A DNA stretch of 61,175 nucleotides from NCBI GenBank assembly GCA_944342125.1, contig CALVMF010000001.1:1-61175 (forward strand), given 5' to 3'. Origin of the DNA: an uncultured Bacilli bacterium (lineage in GTDB: Bacteria; Bacillota_I; Bacilli_A; RFN20; CAG-826). The translations under genes and the position numbers were made by a program. The notes beneath the pieces are model-generated. The model did no database searches and was not told where the DNA came from. It was given only the letters and a program-made list of their open reading frames with translations. Shown one piece after another: positions 44,375 through 52,523 of this stretch; position 1 is the stretch's first letter, and each line of letters begins with the position of its first letter.

Positions 44375-44465
44375 TGGCGGAGAAAAGGGGATTTGAACCC
44401 CTGCTAGGCGTGAACCTACTATCAGTTTTCGAAACTGACCCCTTCAGCCGCTTGGGTATTTCTCC
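44375..44465 (-). tRNA. tRNA-Ser, anticodon CGA
   Basis: Read on the minus strand, the acceptor GGAGAAA (44465-44459) pairs with TTTCTCC (44385-44379), followed by discriminator G and an encoded CCA (44377-44375). The anticodon stem TCAGT/ACTGA encloses the loop TTCGAAA, placing the anticodon CGA at 44431-44429, for UCG codons. A long variable arm (TAGG/CCTA stem) and the T-loop GGTTCAAATCC mark it as a class II serine tRNA. It is a single gene, convergent with nfnB. Confidence 0.95.
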
Positions 44466-44547
44466 GTTCAATAAATTATACATTTAGTGATAACCTAATT
44501 CTAGAAGCAAAAATTTTGTTTTTGATGTCAACTTTCATTCTTGACCT

Positions 44548-44570
44548 ACTTTAGTATATAATACTAAAGT
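44548..44570 (+). promoter_or_regulatory. Inverted repeat covering the -10 box of the GGDEF/EAL-like gene
   Basis: ACTTTAGTAT (44548-44557) and ATACTAAAGT (44561-44570) form a perfect 10-bp inverted repeat around ATA. The -10 TATAAT is at 44557-44562 and the ATG follows directly at 44571. A TTGACC is at 44541-44546 but only 10 nt from the -10. A protein bound here would block initiation; no Shine-Dalgarno is present. Confidence 0.5.
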
Positions 44571-46418
44571 ATGACATCTGTTAGGACGTTAAACACATTG
44601 ATTAGTGAGAATAAGGGAGGCAATTTCCTCCTTATTTTTGGCATTCTTTTTCTTTGTTTTGCCTTGTTATGCACAGGCGTTTATCTTTATTTATATTTTA
44701 ATGGGCAACAAGCAAGAAAAAGAATTCTATATGAACTCAATGCAGAAAGCGCAATTGTTATTGATTTAGAGAATAAAAAAGTTCGATTAATTAATTTTAA
44801 AAAACTTGATAACACCGTGATAATGGAATACAGCGATTTTCTAAAGAATTTTTATGAAGAGGATATAAAGAAATTTGATAAATGGGTTAAAAATCTTGCA
44901 ACTGGTCAAATTTTAGCCGATAGTGAAGATACAGTTAAGCTATTTTCGTTTTGTACTTGTAGCAAAGAAAAAAAAGACTTTTTAAAGTATACTTATCGAT
45001 TAATGTTTTGTTGCACAAAAATAAATAAAGAGAAAAAAACTTTATATCTTAATACACACTTTTTATATAACTTACCAATTAAAGATAAAAAAATATTTAA
45101 TAAAAATAGCTTGGGTATATACAGCATCAAAGAGATAAATCAAATGTATATACAAAACACCTTTAGATATGGGGTGATGTTTTTTGTAAAACTATATAAA
45201 AAGAACAATCTGCCTAGTTCATTTAATGAGTATGAGATTAGATATATGTTGCTAAATGCACTATGTAAGAAGTTTAAAAAACTAAGAACCCACTCTTATT
45301 ATTATGTTTTTAGTGATAACAATCCACTCGAATTGATAGCCATCCGTTGCAAATCAAATGAAATCGGTATTAATGCAAGAAGCATCAGTACGGTTGGAAA
45401 AATAACAAATTATATTAAAAGACAAAATGTCTATATTGAATACCTTTTAGAAGTTAAAGGCTTTGCTGGTTTTTATGATTATGTTATTACTGCAAGTCAA
45501 ATCAGTAAACTTGATAAAGATTTTACAAAAAGTGTTGATATGCTCGACAAACTTGCAAGCATTGCAAAAGAAGATAAACTAAAATACTTAGTTTATAAAG
45601 ATGAATTTGGAAGTAGCCAAAATATTGAAGACTCTTATAAAGCTGAGCTTGCAAAAATCATAAGGCTTAACTTATTGACCGTTAATTTTTTACCTATTTA
45701 TAGAATTGCTAATGTTCGTGTTATGAATCCTGGTTATATTGCTATTGTTGAACCTAAGCAATCACTCTTCAAGAATATTGAAGAAGTTAAAAAAGTCGCA
45801 ATTAAATACGAACAGGTTAAAGATTTAACATCCTTGATTGTTCGTGATGTTGTGCCTGTTTTTAACGACGAAAAGGAAAATTTAACCGCAAAACTTGGCT
45901 TATTATTATCTGTATCTCAATTAGAATTCATGGTAAGAAGTTTCCCACATATGAATGGGACTGATGATTTGAATTTAATTTTAATTCTAAATAATGATGA
46001 TTTAGTTTTTCTTGAAAACGAAAAAGAATCTGAAAATTTAAAAGCTACGTTTTATAACCAAATAGATGTGTTAAAAGCTAGAGGCTATGAAATATATCTA
46101 AAAATAGAAGTTGGTAATTACATTTTAAGAGAAAAAACGTACCAAATGTTTGATGGGTATTTTGTAGTGTCGAATTTGCCGTCGACTATTAAACTTCAAA
46201 GTCGTTCGGTTCAAGATAGTTATGCACTTTATAACAAAATGCTTAAGCTTGGAAAACCTGTGGTAAGCTATCGAGCCCAAAGCTGGCAGGAAATCGAGCT
46301 TTTGGTAAAAAGAGGTGTCTACAGTTTTGCAACTGAGATCTTAAGTGAACCATCGAGCGTACTTTTGCCAATTAAGAAAAAAGTAAGTAAACGCTTATCT
46401 GACATGTATAAAAAATAA
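44571..46418 (+). CDS. Membrane-anchored degenerate PAS/GGDEF/EAL-like protein
   Basis: A 615-residue protein. A hydrophobic helix lies at about 18-42. Residues 55-125 look PAS-like (EYSDFLKNFYEEDIKKFDKWV). Residues 175-275 follow the GGDEF pattern, but R.GGDEF is replaced by YYYVFSDNNPLELIAI. Residues 345-605 follow the EAL pattern (LNLLTVNFLPIYRIANVRVMNPGY at about 370, then VDVLKARGY-like segment, and KPVVSYRAQSWQEIELLVKRG near 570), without the E.L, DDFG or E.VE catalytic residues. It probably cannot make or cleave c-di-GMP and may be structural or a sensor. It is followed 10 nt later by proS. Confidence 0.55.
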   Translation: MTSVRTLNTLISENKGGNFLLIFGILFLCFALLCTGVYLYLYFNGQQARKRILYELNAESAIVIDLENKKVRLINFKKLDNTVIMEYSDFLKNFYEEDIKKFDKWVKNLATGQILADSEDTVKLFSFCTCSKEKKDFLKYTYRLMFCCTKINKEKKTLYLNTHFLYNLPIKDKKIFNKNSLGIYSIKEINQMYIQNTFRYGVMFFVKLYKKNNLPSSFNEYEIRYMLLNALCKKFKKLRTHSYYYVFSDNNPLELIAIRCKSNEIGINARSISTVGKITNYIKRQNVYIEYLLEVKGFAGFYDYVITASQISKLDKDFTKSVDMLDKLASIAKEDKLKYLVYKDEFGSSQNIEDSYKAELAKIIRLNLLTVNFLPIYRIANVRVMNPGYIAIVEPKQSLFKNIEEVKKVAIKYEQVKDLTSLIVRDVVPVFNDEKENLTAKLGLLLSVSQLEFMVRSFPHMNGTDDLNLILILNNDDLVFLENEKESENLKATFYNQIDVLKARGYEIYLKIEVGNYILREKTYQMFDGYFVVSNLPSTIKLQSRSVQDSYALYNKMLKLGKPVVSYRAQSWQEIELLVKRGVYSFATEILSEPSSVLLPIKKKVSKRLSDMYKK

Positions 46419-46428
46419 AGGAGATGTT

Positions 46429-47856
46429 ATGGATATAAAAAATAAATCAATTACAAGCAGAGACGATGACTTTGCACAATGGTACACGGACGTTTGTAAG
46501 AAAGCAGAATTAATGGATTATAGTAATGTTAAGGGTTTTATTATTTATCGACCATATGGTTATGCAATATGGGAGCAAATTCAACATTATTTAGATAACG
46601 AATTCAAAAAAACTGGTCATGAAAACATTTATATGCCTTTAGTCATTAGTGAATCATTATTTCAAAAAGAGAAAGACCACATTGAAGGCTTTGCACCTGA
46701 GTGTTTAATCGCAACTATAGGTGGTGGTCAAGAATTACAAGATAGATTAATTATTAGACCAACTAGCGAGTGCGTTTTTACCGAACATTATTCGCATATT
46801 ATTAAAAGTTATAGAGATTTACCAAAATTATATAACCAATGGTGTTCGGTTGTAAGATGGGAAAAAACAACTAGACCTTTCTTACGTGGCAGCGAGTTTT
46901 TATGGCAAGAAGGTCATACGATGCATGCAACAGAACATGAAGCAAGACAAGAAACTTTAAGAATGCTTGAAATCTATGATAAATGTGGAAAAGATCTTTT
47001 AGCTATCCCATTCGTTAAAGGAAGAAAAACCGAAAAAGAAAAGTTTGCTGGAGCTTTAGAAACTTATTCAATTGAAGCTTTAATGCATGATGGCAAAGCA
47101 CTTCAAAGTGGAACATCTCACTATTTTGGAGATGGTTTTGCTAAAGCTTTCGGTGTCCAATATCTAGATAAAGATGGGAAAATCAAAACTCCTTACCAAA
47201 CTAGTTGGGGTGTATCTACTAGACTTATAGGCGCCATTATTATGGTGCATGGAGATGACAATGGTCTAGTTTTACCACCTTTTGTTGCTCCTATTCAAGT
47301 TGTAATCGTTCCAATTAAGATGAATGAACATGGTGTTTTATCAAAGTGTCAGGAAATTAAGGAAACTTTGGAAAAATCAGGAATAAGGGTTAAATTAGAC
47401 TCTAGTGATAAAACTCCTGGTTGGAAATTCTCAGAATACGAAATGAAAGGAGTTCCTTTAAGAATTGAGATTGGTCCTAAAGATTTAAATCAAAATTCAT
47501 GCATGATTGCAAAACGTAATGATGGTAAAAAGGATAGATATTCTTTAGAAAACATCGCAGAAACCTGTTCTTCTGTCTTAAAAACTATTCATAATGAAAT
47601 GTATAATGCTGCTTTACACAACTTGTTATCTAATATTAAAGAAGCACATTCATACGAAGAAGTTAAAACAATCGTCAATAATGGTGGCTATTGTAAAATG
47701 ATGTGGTGTGGTTCCGAAGATTGTGAAAATAAAATTAAAGAGGATACCAACGCGACCGCACGCTGCATACCTTTCGATCAGGTCGCTTTTGACGACACAT
47801 GTCCTGTTTGTGGAAAAAAAGCGAAGTATGTAGTTTATTTTGCTAAAGCCTATTAA
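46429..47856 (+). CDS. proS: Prolyl-tRNA synthetase, archaeal/eukaryotic type
   Basis: A 475-residue class II synthetase of the short ProS form without the bacterial editing insertion. Motif 2 is VVRWEKTTRPFLRGSEFLWQ (about 142-161), motif 3 WGVSTRLIGAIIMVHGDDNGL (about 264-284), then the anticodon domain (VVIVPIKMNEHG and later) and a C-terminal zinc-binding-like region (CKMMWCGSEDCE and CPVCGKKAKYVVYFAKAY). This type occurs in archaea, eukaryotes and some Firmicutes and tenericutes. AAAGGAG precedes ATG 46429. Confidence 0.95.
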   Translation: MDIKNKSITSRDDDFAQWYTDVCKKAELMDYSNVKGFIIYRPYGYAIWEQIQHYLDNEFKKTGHENIYMPLVISESLFQKEKDHIEGFAPECLIATIGGGQELQDRLIIRPTSECVFTEHYSHIIKSYRDLPKLYNQWCSVVRWEKTTRPFLRGSEFLWQEGHTMHATEHEARQETLRMLEIYDKCGKDLLAIPFVKGRKTEKEKFAGALETYSIEALMHDGKALQSGTSHYFGDGFAKAFGVQYLDKDGKIKTPYQTSWGVSTRLIGAIIMVHGDDNGLVLPPFVAPIQVVIVPIKMNEHGVLSKCQEIKETLEKSGIRVKLDSSDKTPGWKFSEYEMKGVPLRIEIGPKDLNQNSCMIAKRNDGKKDRYSLENIAETCSSVLKTIHNEMYNAALHNLLSNIKEAHSYEEVKTIVNNGGYCKMMWCGSEDCENKIKEDTNATARCIPFDQVAFDDTCPVCGKKAKYVVYFAKAY

Positions 47857-47886
47857 ACCCTTTTAATAATTTCTTAAGTTAATAAA

Positions 47887-48483
47887 ATGTTTTTACTCGA
47901 AAGCTTTATTTTAAGTATCACAATGGCTGCTGATGCAATGTGTGCTGCAGCTAGTGATGGTATTAAAGAACACGACATAAAACTATCTAAAGGCTTTTTA
48001 ATAGCTTTATCATTTGGCGTTTTTCAATTCATTATGCCAGTGATAGGCTATTTTATTAGCTTTGCAGTTTATGAATATATTCAATTTTATATACCTTGGA
48101 TTGCTTTCGGGATAATGGCTTTATTAGGAATAAAATCTTTAGTAGATGGCATTAAAGAATTTAAAAGCAGTATTAATGAAGAAAGAAATTCTTTAGATAC
48201 TACTAAAGTAAAACCTTTAGAAATATTTATTCAATCGATTGCAACTTCTATCGATGCATTATCAGTCGGTTTTACACTTACTGCTTCAACAAGCAATGTT
48301 TCTGAAGCAATGCTGACTTGTGGAATTATCGGCCTTGTTACGATGCTATTATCTTTTTTATGCGTTATTTTCGGTAAAAAAATTGGTATTTATATTGAAA
48401 AATATGCATCAATTATTTCAGGCTTAATATTTATCGCTCTATCGATTAAGTTTTTAGTAGAAGCGATTATGTTAGTTTTATAA
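47887..48483 (+). CDS. mntP: Manganese exporter MntP
   Basis: A 198-residue, six-helix Mn(II) efflux protein with internal two-fold repeat. The repeated acidic motifs are TMAADAMCAAASDG (about 12-25) and TSIDALSVGFTL (about 119-130). It protects against manganese excess. In B. subtilis its ortholog ywlD lies in the prfA-tsaC-rpiB region; here it is 40 kb away behind proS. No Shine-Dalgarno is evident. A 41-bp copy of the comFA leader points back towards it from 38 nt downstream. Confidence 0.92.
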   Translation: MFLLESFILSITMAADAMCAAASDGIKEHDIKLSKGFLIALSFGVFQFIMPVIGYFISFAVYEYIQFYIPWIAFGIMALLGIKSLVDGIKEFKSSINEERNSLDTTKVKPLEIFIQSIATSIDALSVGFTLTASTSNVSEAMLTCGIIGLVTMLLSFLCVIFGKKIGIYIEKYASIISGLIFIALSIKFLVEAIMLVL

Positions 48484-48520
48484 AAGTTAGTTGGATCACG
48501 AAGGTTAAACATAAATTTTT

Positions 48521-48561
48521 CTCCTTTCACTATATTAGAAGGTGATTACTATTTAAATTTT
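48521..48561 (-). repeat. Copy B of the comFA leader repeat, facing mntP
   Basis: Exact reverse-complement match of 8291-8331, including the -10-like CTAATATAG and the AAAGGAG. On the minus strand an ATG at 48512 lies exactly 8 nt after the GGAG, the same spacing as ATT 8340 in comFA. That ATG opens only a 40-codon frame (48512-48390) antisense to mntP. The copy may drive an antisense transcript or be a relic of rearrangement. Confidence 0.8.
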
Positions 48562-48638
48562 TTAAAAAATTAAAAAAGTTTTTTAAAAAAATACAAAATT
48601 TTTCCTATTTGGTAAAATATTGATAAGGAATTTAGAAA

Positions 48639-49592
48639 ATGAAAGCCAATAAATATGTTCCATTAACAAAAAAAGAAAGAAAAATCATCGCAAATCACAA
48701 ACGTTTTGTTAAAATTACGCCGTTATTTATTATAGTAGGATTTTTTACTGCCTTTGCTGGACTTACGCTTTGTATAATTGGCGGAGCAGATTTTGAAGAA
48801 AACAAAATATTACTTTATATTGGTTTACCATTATTACTATTTGGAATTATTTGCTTTTTTACTCTGAAATTTAGATATTTAAATCTTTCTTTATATAATA
48901 AATTAATTTATCGCTTACTTAGTGAATCGTTTAATATTACTGATTATTCTTTTGATGATAAGCCAACTTGGCCAAAGAATTATTTAATAAGCAATGAAAT
49001 TGCTAATGTTGAAATTTTAAATATTAGCAACGAAAGCTATTCTTTTAATAAGAATAATTCAAAAGTTACAACAATAAACATCACTCGTTCAATAAGTAAG
49101 GATAGTAATAAAGATTTTATAAATGAAATGTTTTCGGTTTCAAAAGATGCAATCGCAGGTAAAAATAAAATTGCTGCTTCTTTAAGTGTCAAAGGAGTCC
49201 TTATTGAGATTACAAATTTAATTAATAAATTTGATAACGTTATAGATGTTAGAAGCTTAGGTAGCGATATTCCTTCTAGTATGCTTTTTAATAGTGAAAA
49301 TCGAATTGAAAAAGACGATTTTTCAAATAAATTCGAAGTATATATGAGCTCTTCAAATTCATATGATCAAATTAACGATAATCTCAAATCAGCTTTATTG
49401 AAATTAGAAGAAAAAGGTTTTAAGTTTATCTTACTTATCAAAAGTGGAACAGCGTTTATTTTTATAAAAGACCATTTTATTTATCCTTATACTATTATAA
49501 GAAGAGATAATGAAGTGATTCTTGAAAACTATAAAAAGTGTGAAGATTTCTATTTATTAATCAATAATTTGATTGATTCTTTGAGTAAATAA
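48639..49592 (+). CDS. Two-helix membrane protein, degenerate DUF3137-like
   Basis: A 317-residue protein with two N-terminal transmembrane helices (about 28-50 and 56-76) and a cytoplasmic or external soluble domain. Its end, NKFEVYMSSSNSYDQINDNLKSALLKLEEKGFKFILLIKSG, resembles the FEVYS.D..E...LTP.....L DUF3137 block, and the whole layout mirrors the next gene. It is probably a diverged tandem paralog. AAGGAA precedes its ATG, with an extended -10 TGGTAAAAT at about 48612. Function unknown. Confidence 0.6.
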   Translation: MKANKYVPLTKKERKIIANHKRFVKITPLFIIVGFFTAFAGLTLCIIGGADFEENKILLYIGLPLLLFGIICFFTLKFRYLNLSLYNKLIYRLLSESFNITDYSFDDKPTWPKNYLISNEIANVEILNISNESYSFNKNNSKVTTINITRSISKDSNKDFINEMFSVSKDAIAGKNKIAASLSVKGVLIEITNLINKFDNVIDVRSLGSDIPSSMLFNSENRIEKDDFSNKFEVYMSSSNSYDQINDNLKSALLKLEEKGFKFILLIKSGTAFIFIKDHFIYPYTIIRRDNEVILENYKKCEDFYLLINNLIDSLSK

Positions 49593-49594
49593 TT

Positions 49595-50608
49595 ATGGAA
49601 GATAAAAAATATACACTAGAAAAAATTAATAAACTTGATGATAAATATCGTTTAAGTAAAAAAACTATATTTATAATTTTAGCCACGATTGTTCTTTCCT
49701 TAATTGGCGCTTTGATGGTTTCGCTAGGGATTACGTTTTTAGTACTGAACGGTACGGATGAGATGGTAATCTTGATTACTTTTGGTGGCATGATTTTTGT
49801 TTCGGGTTTATGCCTTCCATTATTTATTAAAACTGATAAGTCAAAAGACCAAGCATTAAAAAAACAACTTATAATTCAAGCGATTCAAGATTCTTTTAAT
49901 GGAAGAGTAGTTTATGACTCAAATACATCTGTTAATTCGAAAATATTAAGAGAAACAGATATTTGTCCTTTTGATGTTATTAAAAGTGGCGAAAAAATCT
50001 TATTAACTCATAACAATCAAAATGTCTCGATTTTAGAAGTAACTAGTTCGTCAAATTTAGAAGAACTTTTAACTTTTATAATGGCCGCTCCAGAACTTGG
50101 AGTTATTGGCACAGCTTTTGTTGGTATTTTTGGCGCAATTCAAAAAATTTCCGATAAAAGCATAATAAATAAAAAGTTTAAAGGAACCATAATGGTTTTT
50201 CCTAACATTAAAAAGAGCTCGAATACATCGGTCGAAGTAAGAAGTAAAAAATTTATTACACCTTTATCGTCTAAATATGGAGCGAAAGATAAGTTTGAAA
50301 CTGAAGGCATAAAAGCAAACGAAAGTTTTAATTTTTATAGTTCTGATGTAAATGAAGGCTTTAAAATGGTAACACCTTTAATGATTGAAACAATTAATAC
50401 ACTTAACGAAAAACTTAAAAAAGGCTTTGTTTTAATTTTTAAAGATGATTACATCACTTTAGGCCTTTCAGAACATGAAATTAATATAGAAAATATCCTA
50501 AAAAATAAAAATATCACCGCAAAAACTGGATATTTTAAAACTTTAGAGATTTTATCTACCTATAAATATATCATCGAGTTAATCACGAAAAATCGCTATA
50601 AATACTAA
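49595..50608 (+). CDS. DUF3137 family membrane protein
   Basis: A 337-residue protein with two N-terminal helices (about 24-48 and 53-73), then a soluble domain typical of DUF3137: the short conserved FKGTIMVFPNIKK (about 188-200) and KFETEGIKANESFNFYSSD then GFKMVTPLMIETINTL (about 232-266). The family function is not known. It begins 2 nt after the related upstream gene with no Shine-Dalgarno, so translation is probably coupled. A GC-rich hairpin follows its stop. Confidence 0.72.
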   Translation: MEDKKYTLEKINKLDDKYRLSKKTIFIILATIVLSLIGALMVSLGITFLVLNGTDEMVILITFGGMIFVSGLCLPLFIKTDKSKDQALKKQLIIQAIQDSFNGRVVYDSNTSVNSKILRETDICPFDVIKSGEKILLTHNNQNVSILEVTSSSNLEELLTFIMAAPELGVIGTAFVGIFGAIQKISDKSIINKKFKGTIMVFPNIKKSSNTSVEVRSKKFITPLSSKYGAKDKFETEGIKANESFNFYSSDVNEGFKMVTPLMIETINTLNEKLKKGFVLIFKDDYITLGLSEHEINIENILKNKNITAKTGYFKTLEILSTYKYIIELITKNRYKY

Positions 50609-50617
50609 AAAAATAAA

Positions 50618-50638
50618 AACCAGGTCGCGCACCTGGTT
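50618..50638. terminator. Hairpin after the DUF3137 gene
   Basis: AACCAGGT (50618-50625), loop CGCGC, ACCTGGTT (50631-50638). The T run lies on the minus strand only (A-rich sequence precedes the stem on plus). It would stop a leftward transcript best, and may act weakly rightward. Confidence 0.55.
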
Positions 50639-50689
50639 AATATAAGTAATTTAACGAGTTAAGGAGAATTGTCAGTTATTAAATTACTG

Positions 50690-50709
50690 TAGTTAGTTTA
50701 TACTAACTA
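50690..50709 (+). promoter_or_regulatory. Candidate operator upstream of the metal regulator
   Basis: TAGTTAG (50690-50696), spacer TTTATA, CTAACTA (50703-50709): a perfect 7-bp inverted repeat resembling DtxR-type boxes (TTAGG-TTAG). A weaker AGTTA/TAACT repeat lies at 50741-50758. Both lie within 105 nt of the regulator's start and may be its autoregulatory sites. Confidence 0.4.
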
Positions 50710-50779
50710 TTTAGATAATACAAGTAAAATTATTACTAAAAGTTAGATATATTTAACTATTTATTTATTCTAAAAATGG

Positions 50780-50785
50780 TAAAAT
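50780..50785 (+). promoter_or_regulatory. Extended -10 box of the metal regulator gene (leaderless start)
   Basis: TAAAAT preceded by TGG (extended TGn), with 6 nt to ATG 50792. The predicted transcript start coincides with the A of ATG. No Shine-Dalgarno is present. Confidence 0.5.
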
Positions 50786-50791
50786 ATTTTT

Positions 50792-51157
50792 ATGCGTAAC
50801 AATCAATCATTAGAAGATTATCTTGAAAGAATTTTAATCTTAGGAAAAACAAAGCAAAACGTTCGTTCTATCGACTTAGCTCACGATATGAATTTTAGTA
50901 AGCCTTCGATTTCAATCGCTATGAAAAAGCTTGAAGAAAAAGGACTCGTTGTAGTTGATAAGGATACTGGGTATTTAAGTTTAACAGAGGAAGGGTATAG
51001 TATCGCCAATAAAACGTATGAAAAACATTGTACTTTAAGGGATTTTTTCATCTCTATTGGTGTTGATAAAGATGTTGCGGCTTATGATGCTTGTAAAATT
51101 GAACATGATTTAAGCGATGAAACCTTTGAAAAGCTAAGAAAATATTTAAGAAAGTAA
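50792..51157 (+). CDS. DtxR/MntR-family metal-dependent regulator
   Basis: A 121-residue winged-helix regulator with the DtxR/MntR layout: HTH at about 24-50 (VRSIDLAHDMNFSKPSISIAMKKL), wing around 57-65, and a short dimerisation domain; there is no SH3-like extension. By position its metal ligands are Asp9, Glu12, His79, Cys101, Glu104 and His105. Asp9 and Glu12 are MntR-like, but position 101 is Cys as in DtxR rather than the MntR Glu. It could sense Mn(II) or Fe(II). mntP is 2.9 kb upstream. Confidence 0.85.
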   Translation: MRNNQSLEDYLERILILGKTKQNVRSIDLAHDMNFSKPSISIAMKKLEEKGLVVVDKDTGYLSLTEEGYSIANKTYEKHCTLRDFFISIGVDKDVAAYDACKIEHDLSDETFEKLRKYLRK

Positions 51158-51194
51158 TTATCATTCATTAAATAAAAATAAGGAATTTATATTT

Positions 51195-52523
51195 ATGGGG
51201 AAAAATTCTATGGAAAATGTTGTTAAAGAAGTGGCTTCTTATCACTTTCACGTGCCTAAAGGATGGATTAATGATCCAAACGGGATAATATATTTTGAAA
51301 ACAAATACAGAATCTTTTTTCAATATAATCCATATGAAACTTATTGGAACAATATTTCAATTGGAGTTGCAGAGAGTGATGATTTACTTAAGTTTGAAAA
51401 CTTTAAAGTTGCTTTAGCTCCAACAAAGGATGTTAATGGCATTTTTAGTGGTTCAGTCACTAGGGATAACGATGGGCTTCATCTCATATTTACAAAACAT
51501 GTTGAGAACATGTTTTTAAGAAGAGAGTCAATTTCAAAAAGTTTTTCACAAGATGCGGTTAATTTTCATACTGATTTTAAAGAGATTGTAGATGAAAAAA
51601 CTTTGCCAGAATTTGATTCAGAAAATTTTAGAGATCCTTTTATATATAGAGAAGATGGGGTCAATTACCTCTTTATTGCAAGCAAAGACAAAGAAGAGGA
51701 TCTTGGCAAAGTAATTGTTTTAAAAAGTGACAATTTAAACGACTTTAAATATGCCTTTGAAATTGGACCTTTAGAAGTTTTTGGCGAGATGATTGAATGC
51801 CCTGCAGTAGGCAAACTGGGTGATGAATATGTACTAATTTATTCATGTATCACACAAAGAAAAGATGGAAAAACTGCCCATTTAAACGGATATCTCATAT
51901 TAGACATGGATTTAGAAAATTCAAACTACTCAATTTTAAAACATGGTGTAATTGATAACGCAATTGATTTTTATGCTCCTCAACTTTTTGCAACAAAAGA
52001 TAACGAACTTGGGATGATTTCTTGGCTAAACTCTTATGATTATGACCCAATTGAACATAAATATGATTTACCTACCTGTGGGATTTATTCGTACCCTAGA
52101 ATTCTAGAAATTGAAAATGGAGAGCTTATTCAAAAGCCTTATAAAGAAATTTTGAAGCGTGTGAAAAAGCAATACCATTATTGTGAAAAAGAATTTCCAG
52201 TGAAAAGTATGCTTAAAATTCAAGCTAATGGTGAGTTTAAAATCGAGTTTAAAGGTAGTGAAAATGTTGAACCAGTTGAACTCTTGTTTTATAAGAGTAA
52301 ACTCTATTTGAAGTTTAATGATATTGTAAGTGAATCTATTAAATCGTTCTCAGATGAACTTACTTTATTAATTCTTTTGGATTACACAAGTTTTGAGGTT
52401 TTTATTAACTTAGGAAAGGAAACATTAAGTAGAAGAGTATTTTTCGGTAGCGATAGCATCTCTATCAAAATCACTAATCCAGAAAATATTAAAAATATGA
52501 TTATCGCGGAGCTTGAGATTTGA
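51195..52523 (+). CDS. GH32 beta-fructosidase (sucrose or sucrose-6-phosphate hydrolase)
   Basis: A 442-residue five-bladed propeller enzyme plus beta-sandwich. The nucleophile is Asp27 in WINDPNG, the transition-state stabiliser is in FRDPF (about 150) and the acid/base Glu in ECPAVG (about 203). No signal peptide, so the substrate is imported. With no scrA PTS gene in view, it could act on sucrose or on fructosides. AAGGAA precedes the ATG, 37 nt after the metal regulator. The P-type ATPase gene overlaps its stop by one base. Confidence 0.9.
   Translation: MGKNSMENVVKEVASYHFHVPKGWINDPNGIIYFENKYRIFFQYNPYETYWNNISIGVAESDDLLKFENFKVALAPTKDVNGIFSGSVTRDNDGLHLIFTKHVENMFLRRESISKSFSQDAVNFHTDFKEIVDEKTLPEFDSENFRDPFIYREDGVNYLFIASKDKEEDLGKVIVLKSDNLNDFKYAFEIGPLEVFGEMIECPAVGKLGDEYVLIYSCITQRKDGKTAHLNGYLILDMDLENSNYSILKHGVIDNAIDFYAPQLFATKDNELGMISWLNSYDYDPIEHKYDLPTCGIYSYPRILEIENGELIQKPYKEILKRVKKQYHYCEKEFPVKSMLKIQANGEFKIEFKGSENVEPVELLFYKSKLYLKFNDIVSESIKSFSDELTLLILLDYTSFEVFINLGKETLSRRVFFGSDSISIKITNPENIKNMIIAELEI

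Noticed and set aside
48390..48512. 40-codon minus-strand gene behind copy B of the comFA leader
   Set aside because: The reading frame shows no recognisable motif and is entirely antisense to mntP; listed only as a possible transcript.
50609..50791. A riboswitch (yybP-ykoY type) upstream of the metal regulator
   Set aside because: No matching conserved core is seen, and the -10 box directly before ATG leaves no leader for one.
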